Numbered from the stretch's first letter, positions 51,161 to 59,864 are shown. The stretch: DNA of 64,000 nucleotides from CATOSK01 sp963665735 (GCA_963665735.1 OY762444.1:2914001-2978000), one strand, 5' to 3'. Notes: generated by a model not told the origin, from the sequence alone. Numbers and translations are program-made.

Positions 51161-51517
51161 GTGCCTTGGGAAGTTTTATTTCATCCGGCTTTCCGGCGGG
51201 AGTTCGAAGACCTTTCTGAGGAAGTCCAAGACGAACTCATACCCCTCACCCGAATTCTTGGGGATAGTGGGCCATATCTGGGCCGTCCCCACGCCGATGC
51301 GCTGCACGGTTCCAGATACTCCAACATGAAGGAACTCAGATTCAACGCAGAAAATGGGGTTTGGCGGGTGGCCTTCGCCTTTGACCCCAACCGTCAAGCC
51401 ATCGTGTTAGTGGCTGGCGATAAGTCGGGGGTAAGCGAGCGTCGGTTTTATCGGGAACTCATCAGAAGGGCCGATGAGCGATACGGCCAACATCTGGCAG
51501 AATTGGAACAACGATAA
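51161..51517 (+). CDS. higB: HigB/RelE-type toxin (module 1)
   Basis: About 118 aa from GTG 51161 (MPWEVLFHPAFRREFEDLSE); a longer reading from 51068 adds residues not matching the family. The motifs LGRPHADALHGSRYSNMKEL, RVAFAFDPNRQAIVLVAGDK and RRFYRELIRRADERYGQHLA are typical of HigB-like mRNA interferases that cut mRNA on the ribosome. The antitoxin gene begins 10 bp downstream. Toxin-first order is the higBA arrangement. Confidence 0.9.
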   Translation: MPWEVLFHPAFRREFEDLSEEVQDELIPLTRILGDSGPYLGRPHADALHGSRYSNMKELRFNAENGVWRVAFAFDPNRQAIVLVAGDKSGVSERRFYRELIRRADERYGQHLAELEQR

Positions 51518-51527
51518 GGAGAACGGC

Positions 51528-51923
51528 ATGGTTTCCATATCTGAGATTACGGAGTCGTGGCCGGAAGAACGGCGCAAGAGGGTGGAGGAGCGAGCGCAAG
51601 AGATGATTGTTGAAGAAAGAACGCGCCAAGACCTTCGCAAGACCAGAGTTAAGACTCAAACGCACTTGGCTAAGGAATTGGGTGTCAGCCTGGAAGAGGT
51701 TTGCCGTATGGAAGAACAGGCCGATTTGCTGCTGTCCACCCTGGCCGGCTATGTCGAGGCGATGGGTGGCCAGTTGCGTCTGGTGGCCGAGTTTCCGGGC
51801 CGTCCGCCGATGGTAGTCAATGGAATCAACGGCATTGATGAGGAGTTCCAACTTTACGAACCCCGAACACCGATACCCGGACCCCTCGACTTGGACGGCG
51901 ACAACCCGGTCAAACAGGGCTGA
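51528..51923 (+). CDS. higA: HigA/XRE-type antitoxin (module 1)
   Basis: About 131 aa from ATG 51528 (AAGGAGAACGGC upstream). The N-terminal MVSISEITESWPEERRKRVE helix precedes TRQDLRKTRVKTQTHLAKEL and GVSLEEVCRMEEQADLLLST, the helix-turn-helix that binds the operator. LAGYVEAMGGQLRLVAEFPG is the common end of XRE antitoxins paired with RelE-like toxins. The last 30 residues (YEPRTPIPGPLDLDGDNPVK) are an unusual extension. Confidence 0.88.
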   Translation: MVSISEITESWPEERRKRVEERAQEMIVEERTRQDLRKTRVKTQTHLAKELGVSLEEVCRMEEQADLLLSTLAGYVEAMGGQLRLVAEFPGRPPMVVNGINGIDEEFQLYEPRTPIPGPLDLDGDNPVKQG

Positions 51924-51968
51924 GCCAGGGGGCAGCCACGCGCAACAACATTTTTCGGGAGGTTAACT

Positions 51969-53075
51969 ATGAAGGGCCGCATCGTGGTGGTCAAAGAGTA
52001 CGGCAAACCCTTTGAGATTGAAGAGTACGACGTTCCCGAACCGGAACGGGGGGCGATACTGCTGCGCATGACCCAGGCCGGGGTCTGCGGGTCAGACCTG
52101 CATACCTGGCGCGGCGACCAGACGCAAGAGTTTATGCCCCTGCCGTCCACCGGGCGGGTTATGGGCCACGAAGGCACCGGCGTGGTAGAGGCACTGGGCG
52201 AAGGCGTGACCACCGATACCCTGGGAACGCCGCTGCAAGAAGGCGATCGGGTTATCTATTCCGCCGTCTTTCCCTGCTACCGTTGCCACTTGTGCCTGCG
52301 GGGCGACACCAATTGGTGCGCCAACCGGGAGTATCCTACTGCCGGGTTGTGGCCCTACTTCACCGGCACCTACGCCGATTTCCTGTACCTGCCGCCGCGC
52401 CATCCCCTGTTCCGGGTTCCCGACGAACTGCCCGACCACATCCTGGGGCCGGTCAACTGCGCCCTGGGCACCGTCACCACCGGATTGCAGCGGGCCGGGT
52501 TGGGGGAAGGCGAATACGTGGTCATCCAGGGGGCTGGCGGCCTGGGCTTGAACGCCGTAGCTATGGCCAAGGACATGGGGGCAGACCGGGTAATCGTGCT
52601 GGATAGGTTGGAAAACCGGCTGCAACTGGCCGAAGAGTTCGGGGCTGACCACACCATCAACATCGAGGAATTCAACACCCCGGAAACCCGCGTCCGGCGG
52701 GTCTGGGAGTTGACCAACGGGCGGGGCGCCGACGTGGTGATGGAGTTGGTGGGACGGGCCGACCTGCTGGCCGAGGGCATTGATATGCTCAGCAACGGCG
52801 GGACGTTTGTTGAAATCGGCGACATCGTGCGGGGGCGGGAAGTGTCCATTGACCCGTCCAAGCTGCTGTCTGGGAAGAACATCCTGGGTTCGCGGATGTA
52901 CCGGGCGTCGCTGCTGCCCACCCTGCTGGACTACCTGGTCCGCAACCAGAACAAGGTTCCCTTCCACAAGATAGTTTCCCACACCTACCCCTTGGCCGAG
53001 GTCAACGAAGCCTTTGTCCGCTCGGAGTGGGATCAACGCCAGACGGAGGTAACGCGCACCATGCTGGTGCCGTAA
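51969..53075 (+). CDS. Zinc-dependent medium-chain alcohol dehydrogenase
   Basis: 368 aa from ATG 51969 (GGGAGGTTAACT upstream). The catalytic zinc site is GVCGSDLHTWRGD with GHEGTGVVEALGEGV; the structural zinc site is CYRCHLCLRGDTNWC (four Cys). The Rossmann motif VVIQGAGGLGLNAVAMAKDM is followed by RVIVLDRLENRLQLAEEFGA, where the Asp after the second strand favours NAD. It oxidises an alcohol or polyol of unknown identity. It is close to the TDH/sorbitol dehydrogenase group. Confidence 0.92.
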   Translation: MKGRIVVVKEYGKPFEIEEYDVPEPERGAILLRMTQAGVCGSDLHTWRGDQTQEFMPLPSTGRVMGHEGTGVVEALGEGVTTDTLGTPLQEGDRVIYSAVFPCYRCHLCLRGDTNWCANREYPTAGLWPYFTGTYADFLYLPPRHPLFRVPDELPDHILGPVNCALGTVTTGLQRAGLGEGEYVVIQGAGGLGLNAVAMAKDMGADRVIVLDRLENRLQLAEEFGADHTINIEEFNTPETRVRRVWELTNGRGADVVMELVGRADLLAEGIDMLSNGGTFVEIGDIVRGREVSIDPSKLLSGKNILGSRMYRASLLPTLLDYLVRNQNKVPFHKIVSHTYPLAEVNEAFVRSEWDQRQTEVTRTMLVP

Positions 53076-53112
53076 AACCGGGCTGGCGGATGGGCCGCGT
53101 TATGATAGCATA

Positions 53113-53394
53113 GTGATACAAAGCTTCCGCGACCGGGCTACCCGACGGTTGTTCCTGGGTGAAGAAACCGGGCGATTTCAGGGAATAGCCAGGCAGGCGG
53201 CTCGTCGCCTTGGCCTACTTAACAAAGCTGACTCCCTTCAAGAATTGCGGGCAATGCCCGGAAACCATCTGGAGTCGCTGTCCGGCAACCGCGCCGGTCA
53301 ATACAGCATCCGCATCAACCGACAATGGCGAATCTGCTTTCGTTGGGGGAACGATGGGCCTTACGACGTTGAAATCGTGGATTACCACTCCTGA
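53113..53394 (+). CDS. higB: HigB-type toxin (module 2, plasmid-maintenance killer family)
   Basis: 93 aa from GTG 53113. MIQSFRDRATRRLFLGEETG, the ARQAARRLGLLNKADSLQEL region, NHLESLSGNRAGQYSIRINR and QWRICFRWGNDGPYDVEIVD are the full HigB-1/RelE-like pattern. The C-terminal R-I-C-F-R-W and VDYH motifs are intact, so it should be an active ribosome-dependent RNase. The antitoxin ATG follows after 10 bp. Confidence 0.93.
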   Translation: MIQSFRDRATRRLFLGEETGRFQGIARQAARRLGLLNKADSLQELRAMPGNHLESLSGNRAGQYSIRINRQWRICFRWGNDGPYDVEIVDYHS

Positions 53395-53404
53395 AGGGGT
53401 CGAG

Positions 53405-53764
53405 ATGTCCGAAAGCAACAGGCGATTCAAGAACGGGATGCCGCCAGTCCATCCAGGCGAGATACTGGTAGAAGAACTGGTGGAATTGGATCTGAGCGTC
53501 AGCGAGTTTGCCTCGGCTTTGGTGGCCCCCGCGAGCCAGGTCAAGGCTATCCTCCAGTGCGACGAAGGCATCACCGGCGAAATAGCCCTGCGCTTGTCCC
53601 GGTACTTCGGCACCACGGCGGAGCTTTGGATGAACCTGCAAAAGACTTACGAACTGCGATTAGCGGAAGTCCAGTTGGGGCCACGGATTAACAAGGAGGT
53701 CACCCCCCGGCCGGATACCCCCGCAACGCTGGACGATTGGGGAAAGAGTAGCCGGGCGGAGTAG
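53405..53764 (+). CDS. higA: HigA-type antitoxin (module 2)
   Basis: About 119 aa from ATG 53405 (AAGGGG upstream). MPPVHPGEILVEELVELDLS and EFASALVAPASQVKAILQCD then GITGEIALRLSRYFGTTAEL followed by WMNLQKTYEL are the standard HigA helix-turn-helix protein. The tail (RINKEVTPRPDTPATLDDWG) is slightly long. With the preceding toxin it forms a complete type II toxin-antitoxin module. Confidence 0.93.
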   Translation: MSESNRRFKNGMPPVHPGEILVEELVELDLSVSEFASALVAPASQVKAILQCDEGITGEIALRLSRYFGTTAELWMNLQKTYELRLAEVQLGPRINKEVTPRPDTPATLDDWGKSSRAE

Positions 53765-53877
53765 AAGTTGCGGCGAACCGAGTAAGGGTGTCGGGCAGAT
53801 ATGCGCCGGGGGCGTTGCGTGTCTGCGATGCCCGACGTATTATTTCCTCGGTTCCTTACCGCAACGAGGGATGTTTA

Positions 53878-54099
53878 ATGCAAGCCAAGTTGACTGTCGA
53901 GAACCAGCTAACCCTGCCCAAGGCGGTAATTTCCGCTTTTCCCGGCGTGGAGCGCTTTGACGTTGCGGAAGAAAACGGGCGCATCATTCTAACCCCCATT
54001 CGCATCGCCCAAGCCGACCCGGTACGGGACAAGCTGGCCGAGTTGCAACTGACCAGCCAGGACATAGCCGACGCGGTGGCTTGGGCGCGGCAAAACTGA
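53878..54099 (+). CDS. AbrB/MazE-like antitoxin, 73 aa
   Basis: ATG at 53878 (MQAKLTVENQLTLPKAVISA). The swapped-hairpin AbrB-type DNA-binding pattern is visible: V-x-x-x-x-Q-L-T-L-P-K, then RFDVAEENGRIILTPIRIAQ. The C-terminal helix (DKLAELQLTSQDIADAVAWA) would cap the toxin. The next gene, a PIN-domain protein, starts at a GTG right after the TGA, so the two form a VapBC-like module. Confidence 0.85.
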   Translation: MQAKLTVENQLTLPKAVISAFPGVERFDVAEENGRIILTPIRIAQADPVRDKLAELQLTSQDIADAVAWARQN

Positions 54100-54518
54100 G
54101 TGTCCCGACTCCGGTTAGTCCTCGATACCAACGTCGTCTTGTCGGCCCTGGTTTTCCGGGCCGGAACGCTGGTCTGGATTAGAACCGCGTGGCAGTCGGA
54201 TGCTATTTTGCCCTTGGCCAACCGGGATACTACCCTGGAACTATACCAGGCGTTGTCCTACCCCAAGTTCGCCCTTGACAACCATGACCGGAAGGAGCTT
54301 TTGGCGGACTATTTCCCTTGGCGCGAGACGGTACAGGTCTCTCTAACGCTGCAAGTTCCAGAGTGCCGGCTTCCCGGGACCGTCCCTTTCCGCAACTGGC
54401 GTTGGCCGGCCATGCCGATGCCTTGGTGACCGGCGACGATGACTTGCTGACCCTAACGCCGGAGTTTTCCGTCCCAATAATAACGCCCGCCGCCTTGAGG
54501 CGTCGGCTACGCCATTAG
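54100..54518 (+). pseudogene. PIN-domain toxin, broken by a one-base frameshift
   Basis: From GTG 54100 (LRLVLDTNVVLSALVFRAGT) the PIN fold runs to about 54370, then leaves frame. The continuation RDRPFPQLALAGHADALVTG followed by DDDLLTL lies in another frame up to 54518. A one-base loss near 54372-54376 explains this. The catalytic Asp residues are thus split between two frames (DTN at the start, TGDDD after the break). The toxin should be inactive as read, leaving its antitoxin without a target; a sequencing error is the alternative. Confidence 0.82.
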
Positions 54519-54585
54519 GCGCAAACGCCGGGCCCGGCTCCCCTGTGTTAAGATGCACTGCAAACGCGACTGTGGGGGTTAGAAA

Positions 54586-55656
54586 ATGAAATTCGGGCTG
54601 ATGTATGAAATCCAGATTCCGGAGCCCCATACGCCGGGGATTGAACAGCAGCGTTACCATCAGGTTATGGCCCAGGTGGAGTTGGCCGACGAAGTGGGGT
54701 TCGATTACTTCTGGACGGTGGAGCATCACTTCCTGCGGGAGTTTTCCCACTGCTCCGCGCCGGAAGTCCTCTACGGGGCCATTTCCCAGCGCACCAAGCG
54801 CATCCGCATCGGCCACGCCGTCGCCCTGCTGCCCGGCCAATACAACCATCCGGTGCGGGTGGCCGAGCGCGCCGCCGTCCTGGACATCGTTAGCAACGGG
54901 CGCATGGACCTGGGCACCGGGCGGTCAACCACCCTTATCGAGATGGACGGTTTCGAGGTTAACCCGGAGGATACCCGCGCTCAGTGGGAAGAGGCCATCG
55001 GCATGATTCCCCGGATGTGGACGGAAGACCCCTTTTCCCATGAGGGCCGCTTCTACACCGTGCCGGCCCGCTCGGTGGTGCCGAAACCCGTCCAACAGCC
55101 CCATCCGCCGCTGTGGGTGGCGTGCAGCCAGCCCGATAGCTTCCGGGTGGCCGGGGAAATGGGTCTGGGGGTGCTGTGCTTCAACCTGGGCGGGTACGGG
55201 CAGATGGAGGAACGGGTGCAGGCGTACCGGGCGGCGGTGAAGAACGCCAGGCCGGTGGGCGCTTTCGTCAACGACCAAGTGGCCGCCCTGTGCCTGATTC
55301 ACTGCGGCGAGGACGATGACGAGGCCCGGACGGTGGCCGGGCCGGAAGGGGCCTGGTTCGTGGGGAAGGCGGAGGAACTCTACCGCCCGTGGCAGGGCCG
55401 CAACGTGCCGTCGTCGTATCAATTCGCGGTGAACGCGGTGCAGGAGGAGCGGGTGGACAAGACGGTGCAAGACCACCTGGAGTCAGGGGCCTTTGCCATG
55501 GGGACGCCGGACACGGTAATCAAGACGCTGCAGAAGTACGAAGAGGCGGGGGTTGACCAGATTCTATGCTTCATGCAGATGGGCAACTTGGCCCACTCCC
55601 GAATCATGGACTCGATAAAGCTGTTCGGGAAATACGTGATTCCATATTTCCGGTAG
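54586..55656 (+). CDS. LLM-class flavin-dependent oxidoreductase, second copy
   Basis: 356 aa from ATG 54586. The luciferase-like barrel shows VELADEVGFDYFWTVEHHFL, KRIRIGHAVALLPGQYNHPV, ERAAVLDIVSNGRMDLGTGR and PHPPLWVACSQPDSFRVAGE, with AMGTPDTVIKTLQKYEEAGV as the C-terminal flavin-phosphate region. It shares only family-level similarity with the LLM enzyme at 22838. Flavin (FMNH2 or F420) and substrate are unknown. It lies between the broken PIN module and the restriction-modification genes. Confidence 0.9.
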   Translation: MKFGLMYEIQIPEPHTPGIEQQRYHQVMAQVELADEVGFDYFWTVEHHFLREFSHCSAPEVLYGAISQRTKRIRIGHAVALLPGQYNHPVRVAERAAVLDIVSNGRMDLGTGRSTTLIEMDGFEVNPEDTRAQWEEAIGMIPRMWTEDPFSHEGRFYTVPARSVVPKPVQQPHPPLWVACSQPDSFRVAGEMGLGVLCFNLGGYGQMEERVQAYRAAVKNARPVGAFVNDQVAALCLIHCGEDDDEARTVAGPEGAWFVGKAEELYRPWQGRNVPSSYQFAVNAVQEERVDKTVQDHLESGAFAMGTPDTVIKTLQKYEEAGVDQILCFMQMGNLAHSRIMDSIKLFGKYVIPYFR

Positions 55657-55750
55657 GGGGTGGGAACCTCTACTGACACTTGCCGGTTGACACGCTGCCC
55701 CGCTTAGCCCAAGAATACCTTGCGCCGATAACTCAACGTAAGGAACGACA

Positions 55751-57136
55751 ATGGCATTAGCGCCCGCCAAAACCGGAAGTCCCAATACCACCCACCGGGA
55801 CAATCTGCTAGGCCGATTCAGTGACCGGATAGCGGTCAATCACGACTTGACCCGGCAACTGGTGTCCTGGCAATCCAACAAAAAGGCCGCCGGGTTTCGC
55901 TGGTTCAAGTTCAAAGAGGGATTCAGCACGGCATTGGTTGACTATCTGTTCCAGTGCCTCGGAAAGCAGGGGCGACTGCTTGACCCTTTTGCGGGAACCG
56001 GCTGCGCTCCCCTTACCGCCGCCAGCAACGGTTGGCAGGGGGTTGGCATAGAAATTTTGCCCATTGCGGTCAGGGTAGCCGACGGACTGCGGAATGCTCC
56101 CCTTGTGGACATTGAAACTTTCCGCCGGAAAAGCGGCAATCTGCTGGAATGCGTGGATTTCGCCAACGCCGGCGATTCCCCCTCAAATGGCTGCTTTCCC
56201 CATGTCCGCATCACTGAAAAGGCTTTCCCGGCAGAAAACGAAAGGGCGGTAGTTGCCGCAAGAGATTGGCTTGCCGAATCGCCGCCGGACGTTGAAACCG
56301 AGTTGCTTACCTTGGCAGCTTTGAGCGTGCTGGAAGACGCCAGTTGGACCAGCAAGGACGGGCAGTATTTGCGCTGGGACCACCGTTCCGGCAGAAACCT
56401 GAAAGCCCGTATGGAAAAAAGGCGTGTATTGTCCTATGCGGAGTCACTTAGGGACAAGCTTAGCGTCATGGCCGACGACTTGCCGTTATTGGCCGGCTCG
56501 TTGAATCCCGCCACTGTAGAGATAATTGAGGGTTCCTGCCACGACAAGTTGAAAGACCTGCCGGCTGATTCATTCGACGCCGTAGTCACTTCACCACCCT
56601 ACGCCAACCGCTACGACTATACCCGCACTTATGCCCTGGAGCTGGCATGGTTGGGGTTTGATGACGCTGGTATAGGCCGGCTGCGCCAACGCCTGTTGTC
56701 CGCCACGGTTGAAAACCAGTCAAAAAGAGAGCAACTGTCGGGGAATTATGGCGGGATTTTGGAGCTATTCGACGGTCACCCCGCAATCAATGAGATAGTC
56801 ACCGCGCTGGAAGAAGCCAATATACGGGGCGAACTTCCCAATCCCCACGTTATAAGGCTGGTTAGCAACTACTGTTTGGAGATGGCGGTGGTCATTGCTG
56901 AACTGGCCCGGGTCTGCAAGCCGGGCGCGTCGGTATTCATGGTGAACGATAACGTCCAATACCACGGCGAAGAAGTGCCGGTGGACTTGATACTTTCCGA
57001 CTTGGCGGAGCAGTGCGGGTTCAAGGTCAACAAAATCTGGACTCTGGCCCGCGGCAAGGGCAACGCCAGCCAACAAATGGGCCGGTTCGGACGCCGGGAA
57101 CTCAGGAAATGCGTCTATTGGTGGGAACGGCGGTGA
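55751..57136 (+). CDS. DNA methyltransferase (N4/N6 amino class) of a type II R-M system
   Basis: 461 aa from ATG 55751. The SAM-binding motif I is LLDPFAGTGCAPLTAASNGW (near 77) and comes before the catalytic motif IV TSPPYANRYDYTRTYALELA (near 280). The S/T-P-P-Y tetrapeptide identifies an exocyclic amino methylase (N4-cytosine or N6-adenine). A variable segment lies between them and GELPNPHVIRLVSNYCLEMA with GASVFMVNDNVQYHGEEVPV follows. It should protect host DNA from the nuclease encoded immediately after, whose start overlaps this stop. Confidence 0.92.
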   Translation: MALAPAKTGSPNTTHRDNLLGRFSDRIAVNHDLTRQLVSWQSNKKAAGFRWFKFKEGFSTALVDYLFQCLGKQGRLLDPFAGTGCAPLTAASNGWQGVGIEILPIAVRVADGLRNAPLVDIETFRRKSGNLLECVDFANAGDSPSNGCFPHVRITEKAFPAENERAVVAARDWLAESPPDVETELLTLAALSVLEDASWTSKDGQYLRWDHRSGRNLKARMEKRRVLSYAESLRDKLSVMADDLPLLAGSLNPATVEIIEGSCHDKLKDLPADSFDAVVTSPPYANRYDYTRTYALELAWLGFDDAGIGRLRQRLLSATVENQSKREQLSGNYGGILELFDGHPAINEIVTALEEANIRGELPNPHVIRLVSNYCLEMAVVIAELARVCKPGASVFMVNDNVQYHGEEVPVDLILSDLAEQCGFKVNKIWTLARGKGNASQQMGRFGRRELRKCVYWWERR

Positions 57137-58116
57137 GCTCGGAGTACCGAAGGGTACAAAGTCAACTGCGGTCCCAGGCAATGGCCCGTAATCTCCAGCA
57201 ACGGCTGGACTTGCGGGTGAGGGGCATCGTGGAGGCGATGGTCGGGGAAGTCAGCTTTGAACCACCTCTGGAGGCGTACCTGATTTCGCAAGATTCCTGG
57301 GATCACGTTGCAGATCTAGGGATTGAACCGGCCCTGGTTTTCTGTCACCCCGATATGCTGGAGAAAGAACCGTTTGTCTCTTTGTACTACCGGGGAATCG
57401 GAGGGCTGTCTTTGAAGGAAGTCCAGATTCAGGCCCGTTCCGTGACGACTTGGGAGAGAGACCCGGCAAGCCGGAAACGAAAGCCCCGACTAACCAGTTC
57501 TGCGGCCAATGATGTCGCTTGCCTTTACAACTGCGTAACATCATCCATCATCGAAAACACTTCCAATTGGGTTCTTGAAAACGGCTACCGGACTATAATT
57601 GCCTCTCTGGGAATTTCCTTTGACGGCACAATGAGGAACCGCATCGGACAGGAAGCGGAGCAACGGGTGCGCCGTCTGTTGCTGCGATTTTGCGACAAAC
57701 ACGGGTTGTTAGTCGAGCCGGACTATCCTAGCCTGGATAGTCCGATTGAGGGCGGGAGCCAGTGGCGGTTGAGGGAAGGCGTGGTTATGGCCTTCGGGTC
57801 TGAACCGGACGTTGCCTTTCGGAAAGAAGGTTCTCTAGAATCCACCATCGAAGTCAAGGGCGGAACCGACCCTGCCGGCGCCCTGGAACGATTGGGAGCT
57901 GCCGTCAAGTCCGCCACCGCCGCACTGGCAGACAATCCCCGTTGCAAGAACTTTCTGGTTGCGGGGGTAATTACCGACGAAATGCGCCACCGGCTTGAGC
58001 AGGAGCGGCTATTCGAGAAATACTTCAACATGGTTGAATTGTTGTCCGACGAAGCCCGGCAAAGGGAGTTCTTCGACGAGGTTTTCAACCATGCCCTGCG
58101 CTTGACCACTACCTGA
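57133..58116 (+). CDS. Type II restriction endonuclease, XcyI-like
   Basis: About 327 aa from GTG 57133, whose GTGA overlaps the methylase stop; ATG 57109 is an alternative. Distinctive parts are LYNCVTSSIIENTSNWVLEN, FDGTMRNRIGQEAEQRVRRL and the nuclease core SEPDVAFRKEGSLESTIEVK (D near 224, E-x-K near 238). This is a PD-(D/E)XK active site. Overall layout and length recall the XcyI family (CCCGGG cutters), but I recall this only loosely, so the recognition site is a guess. No controller gene was found. Confidence 0.78.
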   Translation: MSSEYRRVQSQLRSQAMARNLQQRLDLRVRGIVEAMVGEVSFEPPLEAYLISQDSWDHVADLGIEPALVFCHPDMLEKEPFVSLYYRGIGGLSLKEVQIQARSVTTWERDPASRKRKPRLTSSAANDVACLYNCVTSSIIENTSNWVLENGYRTIIASLGISFDGTMRNRIGQEAEQRVRRLLLRFCDKHGLLVEPDYPSLDSPIEGGSQWRLREGVVMAFGSEPDVAFRKEGSLESTIEVKGGTDPAGALERLGAAVKSATAALADNPRCKNFLVAGVITDEMRHRLEQERLFEKYFNMVELLSDEARQREFFDEVFNHALRLTTT

Positions 58117-58162
58117 AGTGGTTTGCTACGCGCGACTTTGCGGATAAGCCGGAAGGTTGGGG

Positions 58163-58459
58163 TTAGTCGGAGCTGGGCAGCTTGCGGGGTTCTTGCAGTT
58201 CCATCGGTTCGCCGTTGTAGCGCAGGTCGCAGCTGCCAGCCTTGGTCACCAGCACCGATACGCCGCCGTCGGGGGAGTTGAAACGCTTGCCCAATGCCAG
58301 TTCCTGGGCGTCGGGGCCAGGGCCGGCACCGGCAAAGGCCGCCTCGGAACCCTTGGGCTGCAACTCCACGTCGCCGTCGGTTAAATTCCCGTCGCCGCCT
58401 TTGGTGACTACCATTTCGGCCCCGCCGGGACTGACGTATCGCTGACCTGTCTTGACCAT
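58163..58459 (-). CDS. Duplicated desulforedoxin-like protein that lost its metal cysteines
   Basis: About 98 aa from ATG 58459. Two similar halves: GQRYVSPGGAEMVVTKGGDG and GKRFNSPDGGVSVLVTKAGS then CDLRYNGEPMELQEPRKLPS. They recall small desulforedoxin/zinc-ribbon proteins (GKRY-C-x-x-C ... CC-G-x-P-M), ending LPSSD. The metal-binding cysteines are replaced by Ser, Gly, Asp and Tyr-Asn; one Cys remains in the second half. If the comparison holds, the fold persists without iron. Redox function is then unlikely. Confidence 0.65.
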   Translation of the reverse strand: MVKTGQRYVSPGGAEMVVTKGGDGNLTDGDVELQPKGSEAAFAGAGPGPDAQELALGKRFNSPDGGVSVLVTKAGSCDLRYNGEPMELQEPRKLPSSD

Positions 58460-58540
58460 GCTTTCCCAACCTGCCTGACCGTTGAAATCAGGGACGATTA
58501 TAGGGAGACGGCCCGGCAGCGTCAACGAAAGCGGCTGGAG

Positions 58541-59407
58541 TTACTCGGCGTCTTGGGTGAGGTTGGCGAAGAAGTCGGGGAGGACTTGCTCGCCGGGGCG
58601 CAGGGGAGGCCAGGCCCGGACGTAGTATTCCCGCCCCATGTTTTGAACGGTTACTTCCCGCGGGACGGTTTCATAAGGCCAGTCCGGGGCCAGTTGGGTC
58701 AGGTGACGCTTGATGCAGGCCAGCTTGGTGTCCAGGTGGTCGCCGGCGTGAAATTCCAGGTGGATTTCCTCGGCCGGCACGCCGTCGTTGACCCGCTCCG
58801 CCGAGGGCAGGGGAAAGTCTATGCCCGCCTCGCGCAGCCGCAAGGCCATGCCGGTGCGGAATCCCCGGGGGCGGACGCTGTATAGCAGCCGCTCCGGTTG
58901 GCGGGGCGCCAGCCCGTCGGCCAACTGCTGCGGATAGACCTGGGGGTTGGCGGCCTGGTGGAAGGCTTGGGTAGCATGACGGCTGATGGCGATGTGGTCG
59001 GGATGCCCGTAAAGACCATCGGCGCCGAAGGTCAAAACCACCTGGGGCCGGAAAGCGCGGATTTCCCGAATCAGCCGCTCCACCACCGGGCCGGGGTCAG
59101 CGTTGACGTAGGCTTGCGGGTGTTGGTTGGGCGGCGTTCCGGCCATGCCGGAGTCGCGGTAGCGCAGCACGTCGTGGCTGGCGATGCCCAAGGTTTCCGC
59201 CGAGGCCGCCAGTTCGTTGCGGCGCACGTCGCCGATGGTGTCGCGGGTGGCCGCCCCTTCCTGCCGGATTTCCCCTTCTTCGCCCAGGGTAGCGGTTATG
59301 AGCCGGACGGTTACACCGCGAGCGGCGTGGGCGGCCAGGGCCGCGCCGACGGGAAAGGCCTCGTCGTCGGGGTGGGCGAAGCAGGCCAGGAGACGATGGT
59401 TGGGCAT
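58541..59407 (-). CDS. PIG-L family deacetylase (LmbE-like)
   Basis: About 288 aa from ATG 59407 (GAGGAAACC upstream). The metal site is complete: AHPDDEAFPVGAALAAHAAR (AHPDDE) near residue 10 and FGADGLYGHPDHIAISRHAT (GHPDH) near 140. LGEEGEIRQEGAATRDTIGD and RRNELAASAETLGI are also typical. This zinc hydrolase family removes acetyl groups from N-acetylglucosamine-type substrates, including mycothiol and bacillithiol precursors. The true substrate here is unknown. Confidence 0.92.
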   Translation of the reverse strand: MPNHRLLACFAHPDDEAFPVGAALAAHAARGVTVRLITATLGEEGEIRQEGAATRDTIGDVRRNELAASAETLGIASHDVLRYRDSGMAGTPPNQHPQAYVNADPGPVVERLIREIRAFRPQVVLTFGADGLYGHPDHIAISRHATQAFHQAANPQVYPQQLADGLAPRQPERLLYSVRPRGFRTGMALRLREAGIDFPLPSAERVNDGVPAEEIHLEFHAGDHLDTKLACIKRHLTQLAPDWPYETVPREVTVQNMGREYYVRAWPPLRPGEQVLPDFFANLTQDAE

Positions 59408-59445
59408 GGTTTCCTCGGTTCGGGGATGGGGGATGGTGGGGTATG

Positions 59446-59488
59446 ACCCCCTCCCTAACCCTCCCCCTGACAGAGGGAGGGGACTTTT
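59446..59488. terminator. Dispersed G/C hairpin between VOC and PIG-L genes
   Basis: ACCCCCTCCCTAACCCTCCC then CCTGACAGAGGGAGGGGA and CTTTTCG. One mismatch in the stem. It lies upstream of PIG-L and downstream of the VOC gene (minus strand). Confidence 0.6.
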
Positions 59489-59504
59489 CGCTGGAGCGCT
59501 GACG

Positions 59505-59864
59505 TCAGGAAGGTATTTCCAGGACTTCCAGGCAGACACCTTGGGGGCCTTCGAAGAAGCAGACCCGCCGGCCGCCGCCTACCTGGGTCTCTTCCAGTAT
59601 TTTGGCGCCGCCGGCCTTCAGGGCCGCAACCGTGCCGTCCAGGTCGTCGGTGTCAATGGCGATGTGTTCCATGCCAAAAACTTGCTCGTGGGTCTGGCTG
59701 TCTATCTTGCCGGTGACGTTGAGGGGGAGGCCGTGCAGGTCGAGGCGAAAGCCGCCGTTGGCGGTTTCGGCGACGACGGTGGCACCCAGGTTGTTGACGT
59801 AGAAATCGGCGGTTTCCTTGGGGTCGGGACTCTTGAGGTGGACGTGGTTAAGTTTGAAAGCCAT
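59505..59864 (-). CDS. VOC (glyoxalase/dioxygenase) superfamily protein
   Basis: 119 aa from ATG 59864. One VOC module pair: FKLNHVHLKSPDPKETADFY (metal His), then MEHIAIDTDDLDGTVAALKA (second His) and GGGRRVCFFEGPQGVCLEVL (Glu). These three residues suit a divalent-metal site. Reaction unknown; VOC proteins catalyse isomerisation, ring cleavage or antibiotic modification. It is transcribed toward the PIG-L gene. Confidence 0.9.
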   Translation of the reverse strand: MAFKLNHVHLKSPDPKETADFYVNNLGATVVAETANGGFRLDLHGLPLNVTGKIDSQTHEQVFGMEHIAIDTDDLDGTVAALKAGGAKILEETQVGGGRRVCFFEGPQGVCLEVLEIPS

